64,000 bases of DNA from contig JBPCVV010000338.1 of NCBI GenBank assembly GCA_051010195.1, forward strand, positions 1 to 64,000. Direction: 5' to 3'. The translations under genes and the position numbers were made by a program. Below the pieces are notes generated by a model. That model made no database searches, had not been told where the DNA came from, and saw only the letters and a list, made by a program, of their open reading frames with translations. How positions within the stretch are numbered: position 1 is the stretch's first letter; every line of letters begins with the position of its first letter. The DNA is from Anderseniella sp051010195. GTDB taxonomy: Bacteria > Pseudomonadota > Alphaproteobacteria > Rhizobiales > Aestuariivirgaceae. Below are positions 8,297 to 17,484 of the stretch, one piece after another.

Positions 8297-9343
8297 ATGA
8301 CTGACACGCTCACCTTGGCCCGGCCCGATGACTGGCATCTGCATTTGCGTGACGGCGCGATGCTGAGCGGCGTGGTTCCTCATACGGCCGAACATTTCGC
8401 CCGCGCCATCATCATGCCCAATCTTGTGCCGCCGGTGGTCACCGGTGCTGATGCCGTAGCCTATCGCGACCGCATCATGGCGGCGGTGCCGCAATCGATG
8501 ACGTTCGAGCCGCTGATGACGCTGTATCTGACGGAGGCAACGCAGGCCGATGACGTCGCCGAGGCGCGGGCTTCAGGACTGGTCAAGGCAGTCAAGCTTT
8601 ATCCTGCGGGCGCCACCACGAACTCACAATCCGGCGTCAGCAATTTCGACAATGTGCAGGGGGTGCTTGAGCGCATGGCGGACATCGGCCTGCCCCTGTG
8701 CGTGCATGGTGAAGTCACCGATCCCGGCATCGACATTTTTGACCGGGAGGCGGTGTTCATCGAGCGCGTGCTTGATCCGCTCCGCCGGCGCGTGCCAGGC
8801 CTCCGGGTGGTCATGGAACATGTAACAACGTCTGATGCGGTCGCCTATGTCCAGGCGGATGACAGTGGCGACCTGGCTGCCACCATCACCACCCACCACC
8901 TGATCATCAACCGCAACCATATCCTGGCCGGCGGCATCCGCCCGCACTATTACTGCCTTCCCGTTGCCAAGCGTGAACAGCACCGGCTGGCGCTGCTCGC
9001 TGCGGCGTGTTCCGGTGATGAGCGGTTTTTCCTCGGTACCGATTCAGCTCCCCATACAGATGCTGCAAAACTGCTGCCGTGCGGCTGCGCCGGCATTTTC
9101 ACTGCACCAAACACCATGAGCTGCCTGGCTCACGTGTTTGAGGAAGAAGCCGCACTGGACCGGCTGGAGGGCTTTACCTCACACCATGGCCCGGCATTCT
9201 ACCGGTTGCCGGTCAATACCGGCGAAATGACCCTGACGAAGCAGGCCGACCCCGTCCGCTATCCTGAATTTATCGAGACCGGCGCCGGCAAGGTTACGGT
9301 GTTCGACCCGGGATTCGATGTTTTCTGGCGGGTTGAAGCCTGA
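8297..9343 (+). CDS. pyrC: Dihydroorotase, class II (homodimeric)
   Basis: This enzyme of 348 residues, the same length as E. coli PyrC, cyclises N-carbamoyl-L-aspartate to dihydroorotate in pyrimidine synthesis. Zinc ligands are in DDWHLHLRDG at the N-terminus. The carboxylated Lys is in VKAVKLYPAGATTNS. Further His ligands are in CVHGE and VMEHVTT, and GTDSAPHT carries the catalytic Asp. The ATG at 8297 fits the family start MTDTLTLARPDDWH; the frame is open upstream but overlaps the liv terminator. It converges on pobA with 4 bp between stops. Confidence 0.96.
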   Translation: MTDTLTLARPDDWHLHLRDGAMLSGVVPHTAEHFARAIIMPNLVPPVVTGADAVAYRDRIMAAVPQSMTFEPLMTLYLTEATQADDVAEARASGLVKAVKLYPAGATTNSQSGVSNFDNVQGVLERMADIGLPLCVHGEVTDPGIDIFDREAVFIERVLDPLRRRVPGLRVVMEHVTTSDAVAYVQADDSGDLAATITTHHLIINRNHILAGGIRPHYYCLPVAKREQHRLALLAAACSGDERFFLGTDSAPHTDAAKLLPCGCAGIFTAPNTMSCLAHVFEEEAALDRLEGFTSHHGPAFYRLPVNTGEMTLTKQADPVRYPEFIETGAGKVTVFDPGFDVFWRVEA

Positions 9344-9347
9344 ACGT

Positions 9348-10529
9348 CTAAAGCAGCGGCAAACCAACATAGTTTTCAGCAATGGCACGTGATGCTGCCT
9401 GTGAACTGCTGACATAGTCGAATTCAGCCCGCTGCATGCGGCGCTCAAAGGCGGAGTGCTCCGGGAACCGGTGCATCATCATCGACAGGTACCAGGAGAA
9501 ACGTTCAGCTTTCCAGACCCGCGCGAGGGCAGAATCGGAATAGGTATCCAGTGCTTCAGCATTGTTCTTCTGATACCAGCTTTCAAATGCCCGGTGCAGT
9601 AACCGCACGTCCGCAATGGCCAGATTCAGACCCTTGGCACCGGTCGGCGGCACGATGTGGGCGGCATCACCGGCCAGCAGCAGATTGCCATACCGCATCG
9701 GTTCACAGACATAGGAACGCAAAGGAGCGATTGACTTTTCAATGGATGCACCCCGCACCAGGTTGGCCGTCGTCTCCGGCCCGACCCGCAAGGCGAGTTC
9801 ATCCCAGAAGGCATCATCTGACCAGTCTTCCAGCTTTTCGTCCATGGAACACTGAATGTAATACCGGCTGCGGCTGCCAGAGCGCATGGAACACAAGGCA
9901 AAACCGCGATCACCGTTGGCGTATATCAACTCGTCTGCGACAGGCGGAACTTCCGCCAGAATGCCTAGCCAGCCAAACGGATAGACCCGTTCAAATTCAT
10001 GTCGCACCATGTCCGGTATGGTCTGCCTTGACACGCCGTGAAAGCCGTCACACCCGGCAATGAAGTCACAGGAAACCTCATGGTCGAGGCCATCATGGGT
10101 GTAGCGAACCTTCGGATGCGAAGAGATGACATCGACAGGTGTTACGTTGCCGGCTTCGAACACGATTTCGCCACCGGCCGCCAAACGGGCTTCGATGAGA
10201 TCGCGAGTGACCTCGGTCTGACCATAAACCGTCACACTCTTGCCGGTCAGTTCCTTGAGGCAAATCCGGTGCCGGTCACCCTCGAACGCCAGCTCAAACC
10301 CGTCATGCACAAGGCCTTCCCGGTCGAGGCGATCGGCAACACCGGCATCGCGCAGGGCCTGGACGGTGCCATATTCAAGAACCCCGGCCCTGATGCGGCC
10401 TTCCACATGGGATCTTGTCTGGCGTTCCAGGATAATGCAGTCAATGCCACTGAGATGCAGCAACTGGGCGAGCATCAGGCCGGCCGGTCCCGATCCGATG
10501 ATGGCCACCTGTGTTGACTTCGCTGACAT
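9348..10529 (-). CDS. pobA: 4-hydroxybenzoate 3-monooxygenase
   Basis: This 393-residue FAD- and NADPH-dependent hydroxylase converts 4-hydroxybenzoate to protocatechuate, the entry to the beta-ketoadipate pathway. The FAD motif GSGPAGLMLAQLL is at 12-24, the DG motif is in AGCDGFHGVSRQ, and the third FAD motif is in LLLAGDAAHIVPPTGAKG. Length equals that of the Pseudomonas enzyme (394). GGAG precedes the ATG by 7 bases. No pobR regulator or protocatechuate genes lie nearby in this window, so regulation cannot be told. Confidence 0.94.
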   Translation of the reverse strand: MSAKSTQVAIIGSGPAGLMLAQLLHLSGIDCIILERQTRSHVEGRIRAGVLEYGTVQALRDAGVADRLDREGLVHDGFELAFEGDRHRICLKELTGKSVTVYGQTEVTRDLIEARLAAGGEIVFEAGNVTPVDVISSHPKVRYTHDGLDHEVSCDFIAGCDGFHGVSRQTIPDMVRHEFERVYPFGWLGILAEVPPVADELIYANGDRGFALCSMRSGSRSRYYIQCSMDEKLEDWSDDAFWDELALRVGPETTANLVRGASIEKSIAPLRSYVCEPMRYGNLLLAGDAAHIVPPTGAKGLNLAIADVRLLHRAFESWYQKNNAEALDTYSDSALARVWKAERFSWYLSMMMHRFPEHSAFERRMQRAEFDYVSSSQAASRAIAENYVGLPLL

Positions 10530-10736
10530 CCGTTTTCTCCCCGTCAGACACCGTACCTGACCACGTCGCGGCAGTCACATTCGAACCACCCGTTTGGTGC
10601 CAGTATTTCAACCACGCCCCAGCCTGTTGCGCCAGCGCCTGAAAGCCTATAGCACGAACATGTTAATGCGAAAGCACCGTGACTGTTTTAATGCCTGCCG
10701 AACCCGCTGTTCGCAAAAAAGCTTCGGATACCCAAA

Positions 10737-11912
10737 TTGCGCCTGTTGTTCATTTCACACTGTTTTCCGTTGCGCGATGCTCCGATGAGCAAGATCGGCG
10801 GCATGCAGCGCGTCGGCATTGACCTGCTGAAACAACTGCAGGCGCACCCGGAGGTGGAAGTCGAAACCGTCATATTGCGGTCAGAACACGAATTCGAGGT
10901 TTTCGCATTTCCGCCGTTCCTGTTTCGCGCTTACAAGGCCGCCCGCTCCAAGATGAAGCGGGGCGAGGTTGACGCGATCCTGTTCTCCGCCATGCCGTCA
11001 ACCGTGGTGGCGTCGCTCCTGGCCGGCGCATCACGGAAGACCCGGGTGCCGCTGGCCGCTATTTCGCACGGTCATGACGTCATTGCCGCGTCAAGCGTCT
11101 ATCAATGGCTTGTCGCCCGGGTCCTGGCACGGCTCGACGCCATGCTGCCGGTGAGCCAGGCAACAGGACAGCAATGCGTCCGGCGCGGCCTGCCGGAGGA
11201 CCGACTGTTCGTGACGCCAAATGGTATAGAGCGGGACAGGTTCGGAGAGATCTTTCCGGGCTTTTTCTCCAGCCGGTCAGACCGCCGCCGGGTGCTCGCA
11301 GATGCGTTTCCCGAGCTTGCCGGAAAAATCGGACCTGACGACCTGTTGCTGTGTTCCGTCGGACGCCAGGTCAAGCGGAAGGGTCATGAATGGTTCATTC
11401 GCCATGTCATGCCGCAGCTGAAATCCAATGTTCACCTGGTGCTGGGCGGCACGGGGCCGGAAAGCGATGTGATCGCGCAAGCCATGGCGAACACCGGGCT
11501 GGCCGACCGTGTTCACATGCTTGGCCTGGTGGCAGAAGAAAAACTGGCCAGCCTTTACTGTGGTGGTGATCTGTTTGTCATGCCTAACATTCCGGTCGAC
11601 GGTGACATGGAAGGTTTCGGCGTGGTCATGCTGGAAGCCGGATTGTGCGGCATGCCGTCGATCGCATCACGGCTTGAGGGTATTCAGGATGTGATCACGG
11701 AAGGCATCAACGGCCATTGCGTCGATGCCCTTGATGCCAATGGCTTCGCCGACATCATCAATCTTTATGCAGAGACACCCGGTTCGCTGGACAAAATGTC
11801 GGAAACGGCCCGGTCGCACACAATCGGAAAATTTTCATGGCCTGCCGTGTGCGAACAAATCGTCACCACATTGCAGACGGTCATCCGGCGGAAGCAGCCT
11901 ATCACGGACTGA
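10737..11912 (+). CDS. Glycosyltransferase, GT4 family
   Basis: This GT-B fold protein of 391 residues has the N-terminal acceptor domain starting MRLLFISHCFPLRDA and a glycine-rich loop at MSKIGGMQRVG. The C-terminal donor domain has SVGRQVKRKGHEWFI and the E-x7-E region in EGFGVVMLEAGLCG. It would move a sugar from a nucleotide donor to an unknown acceptor. The start is a TTG at 10737; no in-frame ATG precedes the conserved first strand. It is convergent with the GT2 gene (13 bp apart) of the carotenoid-like operon and may belong to the same pathway, but this is inference. Confidence 0.85.
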   Translation: MRLLFISHCFPLRDAPMSKIGGMQRVGIDLLKQLQAHPEVEVETVILRSEHEFEVFAFPPFLFRAYKAARSKMKRGEVDAILFSAMPSTVVASLLAGASRKTRVPLAAISHGHDVIAASSVYQWLVARVLARLDAMLPVSQATGQQCVRRGLPEDRLFVTPNGIERDRFGEIFPGFFSSRSDRRRVLADAFPELAGKIGPDDLLLCSVGRQVKRKGHEWFIRHVMPQLKSNVHLVLGGTGPESDVIAQAMANTGLADRVHMLGLVAEEKLASLYCGGDLFVMPNIPVDGDMEGFGVVMLEAGLCGMPSIASRLEGIQDVITEGINGHCVDALDANGFADIINLYAETPGSLDKMSETARSHTIGKFSWPAVCEQIVTTLQTVIRRKQPITD

Positions 11913-11925
11913 CAGGCTGATTGGA

Positions 11926-13053
11926 TCAGCCGATCTCGCGGCCGCGCCAGCTCACCTTCTTGCCGGAGCGCCACCGGAAGAATGCCACCCACTGCAGCCC
12001 GACCAGCACCGCGACACCGAACGGGTGGATGAGGGCGCCAAACCAGGATTGCCGGAAGATGGCCGTCATCAGGAACCGCATAACCCACGGCAGGGCCGCG
12101 GCGATGATCGCCAGTTGCATCGTGTCTCCCGTTGCGCCGGCCATCCAGGCAAAAATGGCGATGATCGGCGGCAGCACGTGACCGCCGATCAGCAAGGTGG
12201 TCCACACGGGCAGACCGACAGGCGTGGCCATGCCTTCATGGGCGTTTTTCATCAGCCCTGAGAAAACTTCCGGGCCGGTTTCGTACATGCGCGTTGCGGA
12301 AATGTCGGTGATGTCCACCAGGTCGGTGCGATGGCCGCCGCCACGAAAATGCCGGGGCAGCATGACGCCGTCATGAATGCAGTCACGAATACGTTCATGA
12401 CCGCCGACATCACGATAGGCATCCATCTGCACCGCGATAAGCTGTCCGCAGGCGGTTGCGAACATGACGGAATTTGTGAACTTCACGCCGGGAAACGGCA
12501 GATAGCCGAGCAATACGGTATGGATAAGCGGTATCAGTGTCTGTTCCCAGAAGCTGCCGGTGATCTGGCGCGGAAACCCGGACAGAAGCTTGAGCTGTGG
12601 CCGGCGCACAAATTCCGACGCGATCCGCGACAGCGCATCTGGCTCAAGCGTCACATCGGCATCCAGGAACACCGCATATGAATTGTTGGCTTTGGTCGAC
12701 AGGAAATGACAGGCGTTGTTCTTGCCCAGCCAACCCTCCGGCAAGGCACGGGTCGTAACCAGCTTCAGCCGCGCATCGGATCTGGCCATGTCGGTGACGA
12801 TCTCGGCCGTGCGGTCGGAGGAACTGTCATCAGCAACGATGACCTCGAAGTCCACACCCGTGCAAGCCAGAACCGATTGCAAAACCGGGGTTATGCGGGC
12901 TTCTTCATTGCGCGCAGGGATCAGGATCGACAGCTTCGGCAAACCCTCCTCGTCCTGCTTCTTGATCGGGCGGTACAGCAACAGGTTGATGCTGCCCAGC
13001 ACCGCCGGGATCAGGGCCAGCACAAAAACGACCTGCACAATGAGTTCCAGCAT
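11926..13053 (-). CDS. Membrane glycosyltransferase, GT2 family (CrtQ/HpnB-like)
   Basis: This protein of 375 residues starts with a membrane helix (LIVQVVFVLALIPAVLGSIN). The GT-A catalytic domain follows with LSILIPARNEEARI, VIVADDSSSDRT and the DXD motif VFLDADVTLEP. Several membrane helices from about residue 280 end the protein (LLIGGHVLPPIIAIFAWMAG onward). This layout matches membrane GT2 enzymes of carotenoid (CrtQ, CruC) and hopanoid-associated (HpnB) clusters. It is 6 bp downstream of the acyltransferase gene and is the last gene of a three-gene operon with a CrtI/CrtN-like desaturase. Confidence 0.82.
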   Translation of the reverse strand: MLELIVQVVFVLALIPAVLGSINLLLYRPIKKQDEEGLPKLSILIPARNEEARITPVLQSVLACTGVDFEVIVADDSSSDRTAEIVTDMARSDARLKLVTTRALPEGWLGKNNACHFLSTKANNSYAVFLDADVTLEPDALSRIASEFVRRPQLKLLSGFPRQITGSFWEQTLIPLIHTVLLGYLPFPGVKFTNSVMFATACGQLIAVQMDAYRDVGGHERIRDCIHDGVMLPRHFRGGGHRTDLVDITDISATRMYETGPEVFSGLMKNAHEGMATPVGLPVWTTLLIGGHVLPPIIAIFAWMAGATGDTMQLAIIAAALPWVMRFLMTAIFRQSWFGALIHPFGVAVLVGLQWVAFFRWRSGKKVSWRGREIG

Positions 13054-13059
13054 GAAGCC

Positions 13060-13866
13060 TCAATCTTTCCTGGTGTCGGTGTGGGCGGCAGAAAACTTCT
13101 CGCCGCGCAGCAATGCCTTCAGATAGCGCCAACGGTCATACACCGGGTTCACGCCGTGCTTGCCGTCAATGTACGTAACAAACGGCTCCGGATCGCGTGC
13201 CATGACAGCGCGTGCCAAATCGTCCTGCGCAGTGCTGAGCTCGCTCTCGAGCCGGGTCTTCCAGGCAGCCGGTTCCAGGGTTTCCGCACTGGTGTCGATC
13301 TGGTTGCCGAAATTCACCAGGATTTCCGGGCGCGGCTCGTCCCAGAACACGAACTCCATGGCCAGTGGCTGTACTATGGCGCCGCAATCGGCTGCCAGCC
13401 GCGCCAGGCCGGGCTTGAACTCAATCGGACGCAAACGCACATCGCCAAACTCGCCCTGCGGCGTGATCAACAACACCTTGCCGGGCATCGCCAGCATGCC
13501 ACGGGAAACCTGCAGGAAACGCGCTGCACCGCGCGCTGAATCCTTTTCGACACCAAAGATGCCGATCTTTTTCATGAAATTGTATTTCTTGAGCGCATCC
13601 GCATCCATCGGCCCGAAGGCCAGATGGTCGGGAAGGAAGCTTTCCGCCATCAAGATCAGAACCAGCGGGTCATACCAGCCTGGATGATTGGAGAAGTAAA
13701 TCACCGACCGGTCAGCCGGCACGGTCTGCGGTACCTGGTTCAGAATGCGAAACCCATTGAACTTCTTGCCCAGCATGCGGCGGACATAGAGGTTGAACAT
13801 GCGCGTGACCCGCGGCGAGTGCCGCCCGATCACCTCGTCCGCTGCCTTCTGGTTCCGGCTGTTCAT
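13060..13866 (-). CDS. PlsC-type acyltransferase
   Basis: This 268-residue member of the lysophospholipid acyltransferase superfamily has the catalytic H-x4-D motif in SNHPGWYDPL near residue 59-69 and the substrate-binding block in LITPQGEFGD, which replaces the usual EGTR. It could acylate a glycerolipid or, given the neighbours, a glycosylated carotenoid, as CrtO does in staphyloxanthin synthesis. It is sandwiched between a CrtI/CrtN-like desaturase and a GT2 glycosyltransferase on the same strand. Biochemical acceptor is inferred only. Confidence 0.8.
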   Translation of the reverse strand: MNSRNQKAADEVIGRHSPRVTRMFNLYVRRMLGKKFNGFRILNQVPQTVPADRSVIYFSNHPGWYDPLVLILMAESFLPDHLAFGPMDADALKKYNFMKKIGIFGVEKDSARGAARFLQVSRGMLAMPGKVLLITPQGEFGDVRLRPIEFKPGLARLAADCGAIVQPLAMEFVFWDEPRPEILVNFGNQIDTSAETLEPAAWKTRLESELSTAQDDLARAVMARDPEPFVTYIDGKHGVNPVYDRWRYLKALLRGEKFSAAHTDTRKD

Positions 13867-13959
13867 ACCTGCTTTATAGGATCACGGTGTTGAAATGTCA
13901 TCCGCCGACGGGCCAGTTGAGGCGGCTTTCGGCAAGGCGGATGGTCGCAGCAAACCGGC

Positions 13960-15450
13960 TCAAACAGCGATGTCCTGGGCCAGCAGGTCACTGGAGATGC
14001 GCGCGGACTCAAAAATCACCGGCAGGCCTGACCCGGGATGAGTGCCGCCGCCGACCAGATAAACCCGCTCAAGATCCTCATAGCGGTTGTGCGGTCTGAA
14101 ACACAGCATCTGTGTCAGGTTGTGGCTGAGATTGAACGTAGCACCCTTGTAGATCTGCATGTCGGCTTCCCAGTCATCCGGCGTCACCACCTTTTCATAG
14201 CGGATGCGGTCCCGGATATCCGGGTAGCCGGCCAGTTCCAGACGGTCGAGCGTCTTCTCACGGAACCCGGCAGCTTCCTTCGACCAGTCAATATTGTCGG
14301 TGCGATGGGGTACCGGGACCAGCACGTAAATGGTCGAATGCCCCTCGGGCGCCAGCGTATCGTCGGTGATGGAAGCGTTCTGCACATAGAATGACGGATC
14401 GTTGGGGATCACCTTCTTCACCTGGATCTCGTCAATGTTGCCTTCAAAGTCCTCTGCCAGAACAATGGTGTGATGCGGGACGTGCTCAATGGTGCCTTCA
14501 ATGCCCAGATAGAGCATGAAAGTCGAACAGGAGAATTCCTGCTTTTCGATCTTGGCGTCGTTCCACTTCTTGCGCATGTCATTTGGCACAAGTTTCGGCA
14601 TGACGTGCGCGAAATCCGCATTGACGACCAGGGCATCAAGTTCGATGGTCTCCTTGTTGGTGGTGACGGAAATCGCCTTCTTGCCATCAAAACCAATGCC
14701 GGTGACCTCTTCCTGCAGCCGCAAGTCCACACCCATCTCCACCGCAATCTCACCCATGCGCTGCATCACGGCATTGCACCCGCCAACCGGGTGCCAGATG
14801 CCGTATTCATGCTCCAGGAAAGCCAGGATAGTAAACAGCGACGGGCACTTGAACGGCGACATGCCAAGGTACTTTGCCTGGAACGAAAACGCCCTGCGAA
14901 CGCGAGGGTCCTTGAAATAGCGTTCCAGGTCCCGTTCCAGCGACATGTGCGGGTTCAGCCTAGTCAGAGCCTTGACAACATGGGGGCGCATGAAGTCCGT
15001 CATGCTCAGGAACGGGTTTTCGAGGATGCCGCGGAACACATCGAGTTTCTTGCGGTTGTCGCGCATGTAGCGGTCAAGATTGTCCGCATCGGACGGCGAC
15101 AGTTTTGCAATTTCGGCTTTCATGGCCTCTTCGCCGGATACCACATCCAGGTGGCCGCCGGCCTCGTGCATCACCCGGTACATGGGGTCAACCCGCTTGA
15201 TCGGCACTTCGCGCCACAGATCATAGCCGCAGTAGGTGAAAATCTCCGACAGTATGCGCGGGTAAAGGAAGAAGGTCGGGCCGATGTCAAATGTGTATCC
15301 GTCCTCCTTGATGGCCCCGGTACGCCCACCCACGCTGGCCTGACGTTCAATCAGGGTGACCTCAAAGCCCTTGCGCTTTAAGATCATGGCTGTCGCCAGG
15401 CCACCCGGGCCTGCGCCGACAATTACTATTCGAGGATTTGAAGCTGGCAT
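13960..15450 (-). CDS. CrtI/CrtN-family carotenoid desaturase
   Basis: This 496-residue FAD-dependent amine-oxidase-fold enzyme of the phytoene/diapophytoene desaturase family has the dinucleotide motif VIVGAGPGGLATAMILKRKG near 9-28, then ERQASVGGRTG. The C-terminal signature is YLVGGGTHPGSGLPVIFESA. It would introduce double bonds or oxidise ends of C30 or C40 polyenes at the membrane. No phytoene or squalene synthase gene is in the window, so the substrate cannot be fixed. It heads an operon with a PlsC-type acyltransferase and a GT2 enzyme, which suggests acylated glycosylated carotenoid production. Confidence 0.85.
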   Translation of the reverse strand: MPASNPRIVIVGAGPGGLATAMILKRKGFEVTLIERQASVGGRTGAIKEDGYTFDIGPTFFLYPRILSEIFTYCGYDLWREVPIKRVDPMYRVMHEAGGHLDVVSGEEAMKAEIAKLSPSDADNLDRYMRDNRKKLDVFRGILENPFLSMTDFMRPHVVKALTRLNPHMSLERDLERYFKDPRVRRAFSFQAKYLGMSPFKCPSLFTILAFLEHEYGIWHPVGGCNAVMQRMGEIAVEMGVDLRLQEEVTGIGFDGKKAISVTTNKETIELDALVVNADFAHVMPKLVPNDMRKKWNDAKIEKQEFSCSTFMLYLGIEGTIEHVPHHTIVLAEDFEGNIDEIQVKKVIPNDPSFYVQNASITDDTLAPEGHSTIYVLVPVPHRTDNIDWSKEAAGFREKTLDRLELAGYPDIRDRIRYEKVVTPDDWEADMQIYKGATFNLSHNLTQMLCFRPHNRYEDLERVYLVGGGTHPGSGLPVIFESARISSDLLAQDIAV

Positions 15451-15753
15451 AGGAGAACTCTGTACCTGTGCTGTTTAAGCAATGAATGAATCTCCGGATC
15501 ACGCCCACCCCTGAACAATCCGGTTATAGAGAACGGCTGGAGCTTATTAACGCCATGCACGCGATAATTGAACCCCCAATCATCTACGACGAATTGCCGC
15601 TTGCAGATTATCCCCTATCCATAGTCTTTTCAGGCCGGTTCGATCAGGTTCGGGTTTTCTTTTCGCGGCAAACCGTTTACCTGTCTATCGGAAATCTCGG
15701 CTGCCAGATACGCCGTCCAAACACCGTGATCCAGTAAGGGTACCGCCAGCGCA
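15451..15753. other. Divergent intergenic region, no convincing gene
   Basis: This 303-bp gap separates the desaturase from the ABC exporter and must carry both promoters. An 83-codon plus-strand frame (15486-15737) is open, but its codon use lacks the GC-rich third positions of neighbouring genes, it has no clear ribosome-binding site and I recognise no family. I treat it as probably non-coding. Confidence 0.5.
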
Positions 15754-16680
15754 ATGTCGGCCATTTCCGTCAGTCAGCTCTGCAAAACCTATGACGGCCG
15801 TCGGGCCGTGCATGAACTGTCGTTTGAGGTACAAAAAGGCGAGACGTTTGCCCTGCTGGGGCCCAATGGAGCCGGCAAGACAACGACCATAGAAATTCTC
15901 GAAGGCTACCGGCAGGCGGACAGTGGCAGCGTTTCCGTTCTGGGACTGGATCCCGAAAAGGAGAGCGCAGAGCTGAAACGCAGGACCGGCCTGGTGTTGC
16001 AGACAACCGCCCTGGAGCCTGAACTCACCATCAGAGAAACCATCACAGCCTTTGCCCGGCTCTATCGTGAGCCGCGCGACATCAGCGCGATCCTGGTTGA
16101 TGTCAACCTGGCTCACCTGCAGGACAACCGGGTCGGCAATCTGTCCGGCGGCCAGAAACGGCGGCTGGAAATCGCCCTTGGAATTGTCGGCAATCCGGAA
16201 TTGGTGTTCCTGGACGAACCGACCACCGGCCTGGACCCGGAAGCACGGCGCAAGATCTGGACACTGATTAAGCGGCTCAACAGTAATGGCTGCACCATTG
16301 TATTGTCGTCCCACTACATGGATGAGGTCCAGGCGCTGGCCAGCCACATGGCAATCATGGTTGACGGACAAATCGCAGCCGAAGGCCGGCCGGCGGAGCT
16401 GCAACGACAGCACTGCACGCATTCCACGATCCGGTTTGATGCCGACGGCAAGCTGCCTGCAGGTTTTCCGGCCAAACTGGTGCCCCTCACCGCGGTACAT
16501 GACGGCCACGCCGAACTCGTGGTTGAAGATCCCGCACCGGCACTGGGCGTCCTGATGTCGTGGGCCGAGGCCGAGGGCCACGATCTCAGCTCGATCTCGG
16601 TGACCCGGCAAAACCTGGAAGACATTTACCTGCGGCTGGTGTCACAGCGCCAGGCCAAGCCGCGAGATGATACACCATGA
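15754..16680 (+). CDS. ABC-2 type exporter, ATP-binding protein
   Basis: This ATPase of 308 residues is of the DrrA/CcmA-like exporter class. Walker A is in LLGPNGAGKTTTIE near 35-48, the signature in NLSGGQKRRLEIALGI, and Walker B in LVFLDEPTTGLDPEARR. The C-terminal third matches the extended domain of drug and lipid exporter ATPases (LASHMAIMVDGQIAAEGRP onwards). It overlaps the permease gene by 4 bp (ATGA), so the two subunits are coupled. Exported substrate unknown; export of a product of the adjacent pigment-like cluster is possible but unproven. Confidence 0.88.
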   Translation: MSAISVSQLCKTYDGRRAVHELSFEVQKGETFALLGPNGAGKTTTIEILEGYRQADSGSVSVLGLDPEKESAELKRRTGLVLQTTALEPELTIRETITAFARLYREPRDISAILVDVNLAHLQDNRVGNLSGGQKRRLEIALGIVGNPELVFLDEPTTGLDPEARRKIWTLIKRLNSNGCTIVLSSHYMDEVQALASHMAIMVDGQIAAEGRPAELQRQHCTHSTIRFDADGKLPAGFPAKLVPLTAVHDGHAELVVEDPAPALGVLMSWAEAEGHDLSSISVTRQNLEDIYLRLVSQRQAKPRDDTP

Positions 16681-17471
16681 TGTTGGTCCAGGAAGCGATA
16701 CACCAACTGCGCCTGTTTACCAGGCGCCCGGCTGCGGTGTTCTTCGTGGTTGCCATGCCTTTGGTGTTGCTAATCGTGCTGACGCAACTATTCGGCAATG
16801 AAAAAATACAAGGCCTGGGCCTGAATACGGCACAGTTCTACACCCCGGCCCTGGCGGTGTTCGGAGTGGTGATGGCTTGTTTCACCTACCTGGCGGTATC
16901 GACTGCGACCGCTCGCGACCTGGGTATTCTAAAGCGGGTCCGCGGCACGCCGATGCCGCCGGCGGTCTATATCTGCGCCCGTATCATAGCGGTTTCGGTG
17001 ATCGCCTTCATTTCGCTGCTGCTGGTCATAGCAACCGGTGCGCTGGTGTTCGGTGTGGAAATTATCTGGGAGCGGGTTCCGGCGGCAGCGGTGGTGGCGG
17101 CAGCTGGTGCCTTGTGCTTTGCATCGCTCGGCATGATGGTGACGGCACTGTTCCGGTCCAGCGAAACGGTGCAGGCAGCCAGCAGCGCCGCCATAATGCC
17201 ACTGGCCTTTGTGTCGGACATATTCGTGCGCCCGAGTGCCGAAACATCCGAATGGGTACCGCTGATCGGCAACCTGTTCCCCTTGCGGCATTTCTCAATC
17301 GCGTTCCAGCGCGCCTTTGACTATGCCTATGAAGGCAACGGATTTGCCCTGCCGGATGCAGACGGCGTAGTCTACTCGATCCTGCCGCACATGGGTGTCA
17401 TGGCACTGTGGGGTATCGGTGCGGCGTTTATCGCGGCGCGGTTTTTCCGGTGGGAAGCGCGCGCGATCTAG
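16677..17471 (+). CDS. ABC-2 type exporter, permease
   Basis: This integral membrane protein of 264 residues has about six hydrophobic segments. The ABC-2 family signature is seen in RDLGILKRVRGTPMPPAVYI near 81-100, and the conserved late segment PLIGNLFPLRHFSIAFQRAF precedes the last helices. It pairs with the overlapping upstream ATPase. Drug, lipid or polymer export are all possible for this family. Confidence 0.87.
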   Translation: MMLVQEAIHQLRLFTRRPAAVFFVVAMPLVLLIVLTQLFGNEKIQGLGLNTAQFYTPALAVFGVVMACFTYLAVSTATARDLGILKRVRGTPMPPAVYICARIIAVSVIAFISLLLVIATGALVFGVEIIWERVPAAAVVAAAGALCFASLGMMVTALFRSSETVQAASSAAIMPLAFVSDIFVRPSAETSEWVPLIGNLFPLRHFSIAFQRAFDYAYEGNGFALPDADGVVYSILPHMGVMALWGIGAAFIAARFFRWEARAI

Positions 17472-17484
17472 TATCTGAGAGGCG

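Noticed and set aside
10530..10736. tRNA or small RNA in the pobA-GT4 divergent gap
   Set aside because: No cloverleaf or strong hairpin followed by T-run is visible; it is probably just two promoters.
15486..15737. 83-codon plus-strand open frame between the desaturase and exporter genes
   Set aside because: No recognisable family, no ribosome-binding site and codon use unlike the neighbouring genes; more likely the divergent promoter region.
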